Below, in pieces: positions 30,868 to 42,393 of a DNA stretch of 64,000 nt. Source of the DNA: Deinococcus carri (GTDB taxonomy: Bacteria > Deinococcota > Deinococci > Deinococcales > Deinococcaceae); assembly GCF_039545055.1 (NCBI RefSeq), contig NZ_BAABRP010000002.1:135001-199000 (forward strand), read 5' to 3'. Positions within the stretch are counted from its first letter, which is position 1, and every line of letters begins with the position of its first letter. Both the position numbers and the translations under genes were made by a program. A model generated the notes under the pieces. It saw only the letters and a list, made by a program, of their open reading frames with translations. It did no database searches and was not told where the DNA came from.

Positions 30868-31314
30868 TCAGCTCTTGGTCATCTTCACTGGCGCACAGAT
30901 CGGCACCACACTGGGATCGCTGGCGTAGTGGACATTGATGTAGGCACCCATGTCGCCCGCGATCTTGGCCATGTCGCCCGTGACCGTCACGCTGACCTTG
31001 CCACTCGCGTCCGCCGTGAAGTTCGGGAACCCAAGCGTCACCGGTCCGTTGGACGCGCAGGGATCGGTGCTCGACGCCGGTCCGAAGGCGTGGTAGTGCG
31101 CGATATACGCCTTACTCGGGGTCAGACCCGACAGGGTCAGGGTCGTGCTGACCATGCTGCCGTCCCGGGAGGCCACGGCCCGGCCCATGGCCGCCGGATC
31201 AGCCGCCGTGGGGTTGTGCTTGAAGGTGTAGGTCGTGGACCGGCCCATCATCATGCTGCAGGAACCCAGCAGTGTGGCGGTGAACAGGCCCAGAACAAGC
31301 TTGTGTACGATCAT
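30868..31314 (-). CDS. Secreted lipoprotein with the same domain as its neighbour
   Basis: A 148-aa protein from ATG 31314, placed after AAGGAGGAACGT. A signal peptide ends in the lipobox LLGSC, so it should be lipid-anchored. The mature domain (VASRDGSMVSTTLTLSGLTPSKAYIAHYHAFG...PVTLGFPNFTADASGK...GAYINVHYASDPSVVPICAPV) recurs in the N-terminal half of the next protein (GAYVNVHMASDLTDIPLCAAV). The pattern resembles CHRD or Cu/Zn-superoxide-dismutase-like beta folds, but I saw no full metal site. Function unknown. Confidence 0.7.
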   Translation of the reverse strand: MIVHKLVLGLFTATLLGSCSMMMGRSTTYTFKHNPTAADPAAMGRAVASRDGSMVSTTLTLSGLTPSKAYIAHYHAFGPASSTDPCASNGPVTLGFPNFTADASGKVSVTVTGDMAKIAGDMGAYINVHYASDPSVVPICAPVKMTKS

Positions 31315-31348
31315 ACGTTCCTCCTTGAAGTGGTGCATTGACTCCGCC

Positions 31349-32086
31349 TCAGCGGTTGGTCACCGTGATCGTGGCACTCATCCCGTCGTGGTACGAGCAG
31401 TAGTAGGTGTAGGTGCCGGGGGTCTTGAAGGTGAAGCTGTACTGGTCCCCGGGCCGCAGGTCAGGAGAGTGGAGGTCCGTCACCTGGAGCGACAGGACGT
31501 TGTGCGTGACCTGACCCGCGTGGACCCAGGTCACGGTGGTGCCCGCAACGACACTCAGGCTGACCGGCTGGAAGACGTTGTCACCAATCTTGACCGTCAA
31601 TCGCGGGGCCGTGACGGGGGGCTGCGCCGGCTTGCTCGGCGCGGCGGCCACCTTCAGCACCGCCGCGCACAGCGGAATGTCGGTCAGGTCGGAGGCCATG
31701 TGGACATTGACGTAGGCACCCAGATTTCCGCGGAGGCGCGCCGGGTCGGCCCGCAGGATCACCGTGGCCTGGCCCCGGGCATCGGCCTTGAAGGCCGGGA
31801 AGCCGAGGGTGATGGGCCCCTGGGAGGCGCAGGCTTCACCGCCCCCCGGGCCCAGGGCATGGTAATGGGCGACGTACGCGCGGTTCGGCGTCAGGCCGCG
31901 CAGGGCCAGCACGGACACCGACTGCTGTGGGGACAGCGTGCGCACACTCAGCCGTCCGCTCGCGCCACTGGCCGACGTCCCCACAGTATGAAAGGGGTAG
32001 GTCTGAACGGAAGTGGTCGCCGCATTGACTGAGGTCAGGAGGGCAGCGGCCAGAGCCAGTGCATTGAACGGGGACGGAATGGGCAT
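31349..32086 (-). CDS. Exported two-domain protein with C-terminal cupredoxin
   Basis: A 245-aa exported protein. Residues about 25-150 repeat the domain of the adjacent lipoprotein (AHYHALG, GFPAFKADARGQA, GAYVNVHMASD). Residues 160-245 are a plastocyanin-like domain with a type-1 copper site: His in VTHNVLSL and Cys, His, Met in YYCSYHDGM. Such copper proteins carry electrons or copper outside the membrane. The start 32086 follows CTGGAGGAACGTC. It lies between the lipoprotein and a propeller gene on one strand, so all three probably act together. Confidence 0.8.
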   Translation of the reverse strand: MPIPSPFNALALAAALLTSVNAATTSVQTYPFHTVGTSASGASGRLSVRTLSPQQSVSVLALRGLTPNRAYVAHYHALGPGGGEACASQGPITLGFPAFKADARGQATVILRADPARLRGNLGAYVNVHMASDLTDIPLCAAVLKVAAAPSKPAQPPVTAPRLTVKIGDNVFQPVSLSVVAGTTVTWVHAGQVTHNVLSLQVTDLHSPDLRPGDQYSFTFKTPGTYTYYCSYHDGMSATITVTNR

Positions 32087-32149
32087 GACGTTCCTCCAGG
32101 AGATGGGGCAGCGCTGCGGGTTTCCGGAGAGCATGGTTCTCTATAGCCC

Positions 32150-33808
32150 TTAACGGTTCAGTGGGCTTTTGATGGACGCATCGTTGCTGTCAGTCAGGAT
32201 GGCCGGGCCTGCTTGAAGGTCCGTGTCGAAGGGGGAGACGGCGGGCTGCTGGCCCCGGCTCGTGAACAGCCCGGCGGTGGCCTGCGGGTCCCTGGGCCAG
32301 ATCACGATGTGGTCAAGGTTCACCTTGCTTCCCTTGATGGCCTCCGCGTCCGGCTTGCCGTCCTTCGCGCTGCCCCTCAGGGTGAAGGCGTCGAACACAC
32401 TGGCCATCGCGCTCGCCTCGACCTTGCCCTGGGCGTCGGCCTTGAAGTCCATCAGGTGCTGCACCTCCCCGAAGGGGGCGACCGGCGACTCAGCCAGGAA
32501 GACGTTGTACCCCGCCCCGGGCGTGAGGCCCTCGGCCTTGAGCATCACGTCGTCGGTGCCCTCCAACTCCCGCACGACCACGTTCGCGGAGACGCCCTTC
32601 AGGGCTTCCGGCAGGAAGGCGAAGGGCTTGTCCGGCACGACCAGCTTGATCTTCACGGCCTTCTTGCCGAGGCGGACGGTCTTCAGGTTCTCGGTGCCCC
32701 TGCCACTCGGTACGGCGTTCGCCACGTACACTAGGGCCTGCGGCATCTGGCCGATGGGCAGGGTGGCGATCACCCGGTTGGTGGCGGTGCTGATCACGTC
32801 CACGGCGTCCTGATCCTCCAGGCCCACGTACACCCGGGTGTTGTCCGCGCTGGGCCAGATGCCGTGCGGGGTGAAGCCGGTCTTGATCGTCGCCACGATC
32901 TGCGGGTTGGGACCACGCCGGATGACCTTCACGACGTTCTCCCCGCCCACCGTCACGTAGATGAAGTCCCCGTCCTTCGTGCTGACGGCGTTCACGTGGT
33001 TGGTCACCTTGCCGGTGTCGATCACATGCAGCACCTTGAAGGTCCGCGCGTCGATGGCCGTCACCTTGCCCACGTCCTTGTGGGTCAGCCAGACCTCCTT
33101 GCCGTCCGGTGTGGCGACCAGGTTGGGCGAGAAGGGGCTCACGACCGGCACCCGGGCCACGACTTTACGCGTGCGGATATCCACGACATCGAACTCGGCG
33201 GTGCGGCTGGAGTCCACGAAGGCGTAGCGGCCGTCGGGGCGGAAGACGACCATGCCCGGCCCTTTGGCGACCCTGATACGGTCCACCTCCCGCATCTGGG
33301 CCACGTCGATCACCGACAGGTAATCCTCGCCGCGCACCGTGACCCACACCTGCTTGCCGTCCGGGGTGAAGAAGCCCTCGTGGGGGCCACGCCCCACGTA
33401 GACGGTGCCCATCACCTTGTTGTCCCGCGTGCGTACGATAGTCACGCCGTTCGAGGCGTTGCTGATCACGTCGAGGAAGCGTCCGTCCGGGGAAAAGCCC
33501 AGGCCGTGCACGTTCACCTGCATGTCGTCCAGGGCACCGAGGACCTTGGGCCGGGGGTTGCCGAGCTGGATCTGCCCGAGCGTCGTGTTGGTACTGGGGT
33601 CGATCACGGTCACGGTATTCGAGGTCTGGTCGGCAGTGTAGACACGGTCACGCGAGGAGATGGCTGGACCGCGCAGGGTGGGGGGTTGGGCCGTGCCCTG
33701 CGCGCCTCCCCCGCTGGCGTGCTGAGCGAGGGTCAGGGCGACGGTGAGGCTGGCCGTGACCAACGTGGCGAGAGCGGGGCGAGACTGGAACAGACGGAAC
33801 TGAGACAT
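32150..33808 (-). CDS. Exported YVTN beta-propeller protein with C-terminal domain
   Basis: A 552-aa protein. A signal peptide (about residues 12-30) is followed by YVTN repeats such as VYTADQTSNTVTVIDPSTNTTLG, GFFTPDGKQVWVTVRGEDYLSVIDV and HGIWPSADNTRVYVGLEDQDAVDVIS, up to about residue 360. The last 180 residues are a second beta-rich domain (LVVPDKPFAFLPEALKG, VMLKAEGLTPGAGYNVFLAESP). The start at 33808 is supported by GGAGGACTC. Propellers of this type often accompany copper or quinoprotein redox proteins. The gene lies upstream of the cupredoxin gene. Confidence 0.8.
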   Translation of the reverse strand: MSQFRLFQSRPALATLVTASLTVALTLAQHASGGGAQGTAQPPTLRGPAISSRDRVYTADQTSNTVTVIDPSTNTTLGQIQLGNPRPKVLGALDDMQVNVHGLGFSPDGRFLDVISNASNGVTIVRTRDNKVMGTVYVGRGPHEGFFTPDGKQVWVTVRGEDYLSVIDVAQMREVDRIRVAKGPGMVVFRPDGRYAFVDSSRTAEFDVVDIRTRKVVARVPVVSPFSPNLVATPDGKEVWLTHKDVGKVTAIDARTFKVLHVIDTGKVTNHVNAVSTKDGDFIYVTVGGENVVKVIRRGPNPQIVATIKTGFTPHGIWPSADNTRVYVGLEDQDAVDVISTATNRVIATLPIGQMPQALVYVANAVPSGRGTENLKTVRLGKKAVKIKLVVPDKPFAFLPEALKGVSANVVVRELEGTDDVMLKAEGLTPGAGYNVFLAESPVAPFGEVQHLMDFKADAQGKVEASAMASVFDAFTLRGSAKDGKPDAEAIKGSKVNLDHIVIWPRDPQATAGLFTSRGQQPAVSPFDTDLQAGPAILTDSNDASIKSPLNR

Positions 33809-34009
33809 GAGTCCTCCGGGGTGCTGGGTGGCCAGGGTGAGGGCCAGGGCGTGACGGGAGACGGTCGGCGCATCTGTGCTCCCTGACTGCCCGTATGCGC
33901 CGACCCTTCCGCCTGGATGCATCCCGACCTCCAGCAGATCATCATCGTGGCTTTATCTCTTCCGTTCCCCTCCTGCCTTGCAGGGGCGGGTGCCCGGGTA
34001 CGCTTGGTC

Positions 34010-34837
34010 ATGCTTACCTTCAGCGATCCGCGCCCCATCATGCAGGGCGGCGTCACCGATCTGCGTGCCAACTGGACACCGGACGGCCAGTGGCTCGTGT
34101 TCGAGCGCCTTCAGGATAGCGTCCGCCGTCTGCACCGCGTGCGACCGGACGGCTCGGAGCTGGAGCGCCTGGCCCTGGAGGACCCCGCCGGTTCGAACAG
34201 CACGGGGCGGCCCGCCTTCCTCACCCCAGACGACTTCGTGTTCGTCAGCGACCGACTGGGCAGGCCCGCCCTGTTCCGCTGCCAGCGGGGGCAGGTGGGG
34301 GTGCTGCACGTCGGGTCTCAGGCGTGTTATGGCCCCGCCCTGGGGGTCACGGGTGCCTGGCCCCTGCTGTACTTCCAGCAGGACGGGACGCGCGCGTCCC
34401 ACATCCAGGCGCTGGAAGAGGACGGACACGTGGAGCAGTTGACCACCCAACCCGGCGTCCAGGATCAGCCCTGGCCGCTGCCGGACGGAAAGACCTTCGT
34501 GTTCCACGCGCAGGGGGATGACGGGAACCTGGTGTATGTCCAGGCCCTGGTCCCTGGGGCCGAACCGGTCTGCCTGAGCGACGTGGACGAGGGTACGTCC
34601 TACGTCACCCCGTTTCCCTCCCCAGACGGTCAGTGGATCGCCTTCACCTCGGCGCACAGAGGCCGGGAGCAGGTGTGGATCATGCGCCCGGACGGCTCGG
34701 CACGGCAACAGATCACGCATGGGGAGCCGCACAGCTTTCCCGCGTGGAGTCCGGATGGCCAGCGGCTGGTGTACACGCAGGGCCGACCGACCGCCGAGGC
34801 TCCCAGCGGCCACCTGGTGACGGTGGGTGTCTCCTGA
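34010..34837 (+). CDS. TolB-like beta-propeller protein
   Basis: A 275-aa protein with WD40-like/TolB repeats: GGVTDLRANWTPDGQWLVFERLQDSVRRLHRVRPDGSELERL, TPFPSPDGQWIAFTSAHRGREQVWIMRPDGSARQQITHGE and PAWSPDGQRLVYTQGRP. The ATG at 34010 is preferred: it lies 5 nt after TACGCT, and earlier in-frame residues do not look like a real N-terminus. Without a signal peptide it would be cytoplasmic; starting at 33917 would give a weak hydrophobic segment. It is transcribed away from the propeller gene at 32150. Role unknown. Confidence 0.72.
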   Translation: MLTFSDPRPIMQGGVTDLRANWTPDGQWLVFERLQDSVRRLHRVRPDGSELERLALEDPAGSNSTGRPAFLTPDDFVFVSDRLGRPALFRCQRGQVGVLHVGSQACYGPALGVTGAWPLLYFQQDGTRASHIQALEEDGHVEQLTTQPGVQDQPWPLPDGKTFVFHAQGDDGNLVYVQALVPGAEPVCLSDVDEGTSYVTPFPSPDGQWIAFTSAHRGREQVWIMRPDGSARQQITHGEPHSFPAWSPDGQRLVYTQGRPTAEAPSGHLVTVGVS

Positions 34838-34864
34838 TCTGCCAGCGGCCCTGGCGCGCTGCCT

Positions 34865-35458
34865 CTACAGGTGGGCGATGCCAGCGCGCAGGGCGTAGAC
34901 CGCCGCCTGCGTGCGGTTGTGAACGCGCAGGCGAGCGAAGGTTTGGGTGAGCCGGTTGCGCACGGTCTTCTCCGAGACGTGCAGGTGTGCGGCAATCTGG
35001 CGGTTACTCAGGCCGTAGGCAAGTAGCGTCAGCAGGGCGCGGTCTCCCTCGCCCAGCGCGGGGGCGGTGCCGGTGGGCGGCGGCGGAGCCGGGGGGTCTT
35101 CCGGAAGGGAGTCGCCCCGGATCAGGGCGGCGAGCGTCCGCAGGTCGGCCGTCTTGGGCAGGCACACCGGGTCCCGACCCGGCGCGGCCCCCGGACCGTC
35201 CGTGAGCGCGATGACCCGGCTGTGTGGCGCGGCACACAGGAGGGCAACCAGCAGGGACGGTTCCGGCCCGGCCACGCCGCCGGGGTCCGGCAGGATCACG
35301 TCAGGGCGCAGGTGCGCCGCGTGACGCACGCCTGCCGGGCCATCCGCCACGTCGGCGACCACCTGGAAACCCGCCGACGTCAGGGCGCGCCGCAACCCCT
35401 GGCGCAGCAGGGTCTGGCGGGCCAGGATCATCACGCGCGCCGTGGAGGAAGGAGACAT
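34865..35458 (-). CDS. LuxR/NarL-type regulator with a degenerate receiver
   Basis: A 197-aa protein. The C-terminal LuxR helix-turn-helix is clear (TLLAYGLSNRQIAAHLHVSEKTVRNRLTQTFARLRVHNRTQAA). The N-terminal part is receiver-like (ARVMILARQTLLRQGLRRAL), but the acidic pair is replaced by Ala-Arg and the phospho-site region reads PDVILPDPGG, so ordinary phosphorylation is doubtful. It is last in line after sorA, sorB and a hypothetical gene (13 nt gap), so it likely controls that operon. Confidence 0.8.
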   Translation of the reverse strand: MSPSSTARVMILARQTLLRQGLRRALTSAGFQVVADVADGPAGVRHAAHLRPDVILPDPGGVAGPEPSLLVALLCAAPHSRVIALTDGPGAAPGRDPVCLPKTADLRTLAALIRGDSLPEDPPAPPPPTGTAPALGEGDRALLTLLAYGLSNRQIAAHLHVSEKTVRNRLTQTFARLRVHNRTQAAVYALRAGIAHL

Positions 35459-35470
35459 GCGGCACCCCCT

Positions 35471-35902
35471 TCACGCTTCCGGGTCCGGGCAAAACGATTC
35501 GACCATCAGCGGCCCGTAGTAGTGAATGAAGTGTCCGCCACAGGCGCGCAGCAGGTGGCACATCCGCTGCGCCTGAGCCTCATGCCGCACGGCAGCCACG
35601 ATCAGGACGTGCCCACGCAGCAGTTCCAGCTCGTAGCGCCGGGCGTGCTCGTACTCGTCCGTGAGCTTCTGCACGTTCCGGCGCAGGCGGGCCAGCAGGC
35701 CATGCCGCTCCCCGGTGAAGTCGAGGCGCTCCTCGCCCGCCTCGCCCATCAACAGTTCCAGGTCGTGTTCGTGCAGGTGTTCCTGCTCCATCAGGGCGTG
35801 CAGGGCCTGCTGCGCGTGATCGAGGTCGTCCATCACGGCGATCATGTGATTCGCGAACGAGGCCAGCATCCGGGGGCGGTGGTGGGTGGCGTCATGGGTC
35901 AT
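35471..35902 (-). CDS. Hypothetical helical protein in the sor operon
   Basis: A 143-aa protein of unrecognised family. It is largely helical and rich in His, Glu and Leu (MEQEHLHEHDLELLMGEAG; RRYELELLRGHVLIVAAVRHEAQAQRMCHLLRACGG). The C-terminal third (RGHVLIVAAVRHEAQ... GGHFIHYYGPL) resembles the beta-alpha-beta unit of general-stress proteins that carry a heat-induced repeat. It has no signal peptide. It lies between sorB (57 nt) and the LuxR gene (12 nt). Confidence 0.6.
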   Translation of the reverse strand: MTHDATHHRPRMLASFANHMIAVMDDLDHAQQALHALMEQEHLHEHDLELLMGEAGEERLDFTGERHGLLARLRRNVQKLTDEYEHARRYELELLRGHVLIVAAVRHEAQAQRMCHLLRACGGHFIHYYGPLMVESFCPDPEA

Positions 35903-35959
35903 GCGGGAAACTTCCTCCCAGGGGGGACGGACAGCCTCGGGGTCTGAGCCGTGGCCCGG

Positions 35960-36610
<651 letters not shown>

Positions 36611-36619
36611 GAGGCTCCC

Positions 36620-37903
<1,284 letters not shown>

Positions 37904-38053
37904 GAGGAACCTCCGGGGGGAGAGGAAGGGAGGACTTGGGCAGCTCCGTTTGGAGAGGGGAGGCGTCTGGAAGAAGGGGGCCTGAGAATCAGAACAGCAA
38001 CCCGCGCTGGGGAGCGACCGCTGTTTCCAACCCCATAGGAGATTTCCGTAGGG

Positions 38054-39121
38054 TCACATTCGATGAGAGAGGGAAGACAGAGCCAGCAACCACTGGAAGA
38101 GGCCCCCGCCCACCACCAGCCAGACCATCAGGAGGCTGCCGAGAATGAGCGGCTTGACGCCTGCCTGCCGCAGCGTCCTCAGGTGAGTGGTCAGGCCCAG
38201 GGCCGCCATCGCCATCGTCAGCAACAGCGTATCCAGGTTCAGCAACAGCGACACGGCAGAAGCGGGAAGGAGGTGCAGCGAGTTGAACAGCGCCGCGCCG
38301 ATGAAGCCGAAAGCGAACCAGGGAACCGTGATGGGTTGACGCTGGCTGCCTGTTGTTGACGTGGACGACCTTCTGTTCCACCAAGCCGAGAGCAGCAGCA
38401 GAAAGGGCGCGAGCAGCATGACCCGGAGCAGCTTGGTGGTCACGGCCGCGTCGGCCACAGGCGCACTGATGGCCTTGCCCGCCGCCACGACCTGAGCCAC
38501 CTCGTGGACACTGGAGCCGATGTAGATACCGAACGCCTGACCGCTGAAAGGCCACAGGTGCAGCGCATTCATGGCGGGGTAAAGGAAGATGCTGATGGTG
38601 CCGAAGATCACCACTGTCGCCACCGCGACAGTGACCTGCTCGGCCTTCGCTTTTACCACCGGTTCCGTCGCCAGGACGGCCGCCGCCCCACAGATACTGC
38701 TGCCTGCTCCAATCAGGACCGCACTCTGCCTGTCCAACTTGAGCCAGCGTCCCAGCAGGAAAGCCAGCAGAAAGGTACTGACCAGCATGAAGACCGCGGA
38801 CAGCAGTCCCTGTGCGCCGACGCCCAGAAGTTGCTGGAAGGTCAGTCGGAAGCCGTACAGGATAATGCCAGCCTGAAGGAGCGTTCCTTTACTGAAGGTC
38901 ACGCCTGCCTGACAGACTGGACTGAGTGGCGGATAGACCGTGTTGCCGAGCAACATCCCCAGAACGATGGCAAGGGTCAACGTGCTGAAGCCCAGCGAAC
39001 GTCCCCAACCGGCGTTGCCCGCCAGCATGGAAAGCGCCGCCACGGCGAGGGTCAACCCCAGACCAGGGAGCAGGCGAACCCACGGGGGTTGGCGAAAAGA
39101 AGGGGTTGTCTTAGCAGACAT
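38054..39121 (-). CDS. YeiH-type (UPF0324) membrane protein, putative sulfate/sulfite exporter
   Basis: A 355-aa protein with about ten helices. UPF0324 marks are LGMLLGNTVYPP, GIILYGFRLTFQQLLGVG, AGSSICGAAAVLATEPVVKAKAEQ and IYIGSSVHEVAQVVAAGKA. The family is annotated as putative sulfate exporters; in E. coli YeiH is controlled by the LysR protein YeiE in sulfite stress. It is divergent from a LysR gene and beside SorAB, so a sulfite role is likely. Confidence 0.85.
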   Translation of the reverse strand: MSAKTTPSFRQPPWVRLLPGLGLTLAVAALSMLAGNAGWGRSLGFSTLTLAIVLGMLLGNTVYPPLSPVCQAGVTFSKGTLLQAGIILYGFRLTFQQLLGVGAQGLLSAVFMLVSTFLLAFLLGRWLKLDRQSAVLIGAGSSICGAAAVLATEPVVKAKAEQVTVAVATVVIFGTISIFLYPAMNALHLWPFSGQAFGIYIGSSVHEVAQVVAAGKAISAPVADAAVTTKLLRVMLLAPFLLLLSAWWNRRSSTSTTGSQRQPITVPWFAFGFIGAALFNSLHLLPASAVSLLLNLDTLLLTMAMAALGLTTHLRTLRQAGVKPLILGSLLMVWLVVGGGLFQWLLALSSLSHRM

Positions 39122-39213
39122 ACCGGCAAGGTAGGCTCATCCACCTTATTATTCAAATCCGTGTTTTTACGATGTATTGCAAAGTTTGCTTATATCATGC
39201 TTCACTGGAGGGG
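39122..39213. promoter_or_regulatory. Divergent promoter region between yeiH-like and lysR-like genes
   Basis: This AT-rich gap is unusual for the window. On the minus strand, TTGCAA followed about 17 nt later by TGAATA or GAATAAT could serve the yeiH-like gene. LysR proteins normally bind such divergent regions at T-N11-A sites; a candidate dyad lies in the TTTACGATGTATTGCAAAG part. The assignment is tentative. Confidence 0.45.
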
Positions 39214-40164
39214 ATGAATGTTCAACCCGATGCCCTGCTTTCTTTCGCGGCGGTGGCCCGCTTGGGCAGCCTGACAGCTGCTGCCCAGGAACGGAACCGC
39301 AGTCAGCCTGCGCTTTCCGCGCAACTCAAGCACCTCACCACTGCGGTCGGGGAGCCGCTGCTGGTGAGGCATCGTCTCGGCGTGACCCTGACCCCGGCGG
39401 GAGAGGGGTTGCTGCCCCACGCGCTGGCCCTCGTTCGTGCGCTCGAAGGTGCACAGGGGTACGTGCGTGACCTGCGGGGTCTGTCTTCCGGCACGCTCAG
39501 CGTCGCCGCGAGCAGCACCATCGCCGCGTCCCTGCTGCCCGGCGTCCTCGCGGCCTTCCACGTTCAGTACCCGGCGGTGACCATCCGGGTGCGGCAGGGC
39601 AACACCCGGGAGGTGCTGGACGCGCTCCAGGGAGGTCAGGTGGAACTCGCGCTGATCGAGGGACCACCGGGACCCCTCGGGCCGGAGTGGCGGGCGAAGG
39701 CGTTCGGCCAGGACGAGCTGGTGCTGGTCACCGCGCCAGAGCATCCACCGTTGGTCAGCCATGATTTGGCGATGCTGCCGCTGGTGTGGCGGGAGCACGG
39801 GTCGGGGACGCGGGAGGTGGCTGAGCAGGCGCTGGCCGCAGCGGGCGTGCAGACGAGGACGCTACTGGAACTGCCCGGAACAGAGGCCGTCAAGGAAGCG
39901 GTGATGGGCGGCCTGGGCGCGGCCTTCCTGCCCGAACTGCGGGTGCGGCGTGAAGTGCAGGCGGGGCTGCTCACGCGGGTCCCACTGACACTGCCTGGGC
40001 TGCGCCGGCCTCTGATGCAGGTAACACCCGCCCCGGAACAGCTTTCCCGCGCGGCCAGAACGTTCCTGCACGAGCTGGAAGATAGAGCGCCAGCCGGTCG
40101 GGAACACCCGCAGGGGGAAACCGGGGGCACTCACGCTACCAGGCCAGGTTCGTCCGGGGAGTGA
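39214..40164 (+). CDS. LysR-family regulator
   Basis: A 316-aa regulator. The N-terminal helix-turn-helix is SFAAVARLGSLTAAAQERNRSQPALSAQLKHL. The effector domain starts near residue 90 (SGTLSVAASSTIAASLLPGVLAAF). The start at ATG 39214 is very close to GGAGGGG (2 nt), so an alternative at ATG 39172 is possible. It is divergent from the yeiH-like gene, the arrangement of YeiE/YeiH, so it likely senses a sulfur compound such as sulfite. Confidence 0.83.
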   Translation: MNVQPDALLSFAAVARLGSLTAAAQERNRSQPALSAQLKHLTTAVGEPLLVRHRLGVTLTPAGEGLLPHALALVRALEGAQGYVRDLRGLSSGTLSVAASSTIAASLLPGVLAAFHVQYPAVTIRVRQGNTREVLDALQGGQVELALIEGPPGPLGPEWRAKAFGQDELVLVTAPEHPPLVSHDLAMLPLVWREHGSGTREVAEQALAAAGVQTRTLLELPGTEAVKEAVMGGLGAAFLPELRVRREVQAGLLTRVPLTLPGLRRPLMQVTPAPEQLSRAARTFLHELEDRAPAGREHPQGETGGTHATRPGSSGE

Positions 40165-40307
40165 GACAGGAGAGGGACGCCCACCTGTGCCCCTTCAAAG
40201 GGGAAGCCGAGCGTTATATTTCTGCACGACGACGAGCGTAACCTCTAAAACTTCGTACCAGACAAACAAAAGCAGCAATATGTCGGTTCGCCGTTCCGTT
40301 ACTACCA

Positions 40308-40870
40308 CGAGGCCACATCCCAGGGGCCTGCGCCGGGAAGAGATTGAGCGCATCTTCGCGGTGATCCCGCCTCAGCAGTCCCGGGACGCCCTGCTGTTCC
40401 GGCTGGTCTTCGAGACCGGGCTGCGAATCGGTGAGGCTCTTGGCGTGCATGTGGAGGACCTGGACCTGACCCGGGGTGACGAGCATCTCACCGTGCTGGG
40501 CAAGGGGGGCCGAAAACGGACGGTGCTGCTCGACGATCCGAGGCTGGTCAACGCGCTGCGGCGCTCCCTGCGGACGCTGGGCTATACGCATGGGCCGCTG
40601 TTTCAGGCGACCAAGAACGGGCGCGGGGGACCGCTGCGGTATCAGAGCGTGCAGGAGCGTTGGCAGACCTATGCGGGGCGTGCGGGGGTGACCTGCACAC
40701 TGCACCAGCTCCGCCACAGCCACGCGACGGAACTGGTCAACGGGGGCGTCAGCCTGGCGACGATCCGCAAGCGGCTGGGACACCAACACATCCAGACCAC
40801 CCTGCGGTATGCGGAAGTGAGTGACGCGACTGCCGACGCGGAGGTACGGAGGTGGCGGCGCCACACCTGA
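40308..40870 (+). pseudogene. Truncated tyrosine recombinase lacking its core-binding domain
   Basis: Homology to the intact integrase begins abruptly at RPHPRGLRREEIERI and runs to the end (TLRYAEVSDATADAEVRRWRRH), keeping all catalytic residues (GLRIGE, GKGGRKR, LHQLRHSH, LGHQH, Tyr). The N-terminal domain is missing; the preceding 120 bases are unrelated and AT-richer. An open frame starts at 40187, so a 227-aa protein could be made but should not bind its site properly. Confidence 0.78.
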
Positions 40871-40943
40871 TGCTCCTACACTGCCGCTGCGCGCAGACGT
40901 GATCGCCCCGGGAGGTGCCGTGTTGCCTGGGCCAGTGCGATGC

Positions 40944-42221
40944 TCAGCCCACAGCCCCCACGGCCGCACGTCCTCTCCTGGCGACCAGGAGGAGCCACGT
41001 CGCCCCCAACACGGCCGCCAGAACGGAAGCCGTCAGGACTCCCAGCTTGGCCTGGGGCAGCAGCGCCGCGTCCCCGAAGGCGAGGTTGGAGACGAACAGG
41101 CTCATGGTGAAGCCGACCCCCGCCAGCAGGCCTGCCCCCACCATGTGACGCCAGCCCACCTGGCGCGGCAGGGACGCCACCCCCGCCCGCACCGCCAGCC
41201 ACGCCCCCCCGACCACACCCAGCGGCTTGCCCAACACCAGGCCCAGCAGGACGCCCAGCGAGACCGTTCCGAACCCACCTGCCGCGACCGGCACCCCGGC
41301 GTTCACCAGCGCGAACACCGGCAGGACCAGGAAGGTCACGACCGGTTGCAGGGCGTGCTCCAGGCGGTGAAGCGGGCTTTGTGACCGTTCCAGCAGGTCT
41401 TCGAGGTCCCGCAGGCGTGCCCCGACCATCTCCCCACGTCCGGGCCTGGCCGCGTCCGCCAGAGAGGCGAGGTAGCCCGCCGGATTGGGCCTGCGTATGG
41501 GCACGGCAAGGGCCAGCAGGACGCCCGCGACCGTGGCGTGCAGGCCCGACTGCAAGACGAAGAACCACAGCAGCACGCCCAGCACCGCGTAGAGCTTGAG
41601 GCTGAACGCCCCCCGCCACCCGGCATACAGCGCGATCCCCCAGGTGAGCGCGGCCAGCGCCAGGAAGGTCAGCTTCAGGCCGGAGGTGTAGAACACGGCG
41701 ATCACCAGCACGGCGCCCAGGTCGTCCACGATAGCGAGGGCGGTGAGGAACACCTTGAGCCCCAGGGGCACCCGCGAGCCGAGCAGCGCCAGGACGCCCA
41801 GGGCGAAGGCGATGTCGGTCGCCATCGGCACGCCCCACCCGGAGGCGCCGGGTCCGCCCGCATTGACGGCCAGATAGAACACGGCGGGCACCGCCATGCC
41901 CCCGAGGGCGGCGGCCACGGCGAGGGAAGCGCGGCGGCGGGAAGCCAGCTCACCGATCAGCAGTTCGCGCTTGATCTCCAAGCCGACGAGCAGGAAGAAC
42001 ACGGCCATCAGGCCGTCGTTCACCCAGTGGGCGAGCGAGAGGTCGAGGCGGGCACTGCCGAGCGACAGGGCGAAGTGGGTGTGCTGCGCCGCGAAATAGA
42101 CTTCGCGCCACGGGGAGTTGGCCCAGATGAAGGCGACCAGGGCCGTGCAGACGAGGAGCAGGCCCGCGAAGGACTCGCTGTGGACGAAGCGCGCGAAGGG
42201 GGATTGGGGAAGTGGGGCCAT
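40944..42221 (-). CDS. nhaA: Na+/H+ antiporter NhaA
   Basis: A 425-aa antiporter with about twelve helices. NhaA marks are [82 protein letters not shown] (the Asp-Asp ion site), and the C-terminal half [13 protein letters not shown]...GKPLGV. It exchanges Na+ or Li+ for protons in alkaline or salt stress. The ATG at 42221 follows CAGGAGGACCG. It is expressed on its own. Confidence 0.93.
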   Translation of the reverse strand: MAPLPQSPFARFVHSESFAGLLLVCTALVAFIWANSPWREVYFAAQHTHFALSLGSARLDLSLAHWVNDGLMAVFFLLVGLEIKRELLIGELASRRRASLAVAAALGGMAVPAVFYLAVNAGGPGASGWGVPMATDIAFALGVLALLGSRVPLGLKVFLTALAIVDDLGAVLVIAVFYTSGLKLTFLALAALTWGIALYAGWRGAFSLKLYAVLGVLLWFFVLQSGLHATVAGVLLALAVPIRRPNPAGYLASLADAARPGRGEMVGARLRDLEDLLERSQSPLHRLEHALQPVVTFLVLPVFALVNAGVPVAAGGFGTVSLGVLLGLVLGKPLGVVGGAWLAVRAGVASLPRQVGWRHMVGAGLLAGVGFTMSLFVSNLAFGDAALLPQAKLGVLTASVLAAVLGATWLLLVARRGRAAVGAVG

Positions 42222-42393
42222 CGGTCCTCCTGAACAAAGCAAGGTGGAGCCCGCTGTGCGGACTCCACCAGGTCAGCGTATGGTCGCTGGAACCCGCCGC
42301 TCACGCGGCGTACTTGTCGAACACCCTATCACGGGAAACCGCTGGTCAACGGAGAGCCATCACACTCGGGACCAGAAACGTACAGTGGGAGCC

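Noticed and set aside
32135..32160. An eighth copy of the regulon box (CTATAGCCCTTAAC)
   Set aside because: The second half-site is not at the 11-bp pitch and no -10 lies 9 nt beyond.
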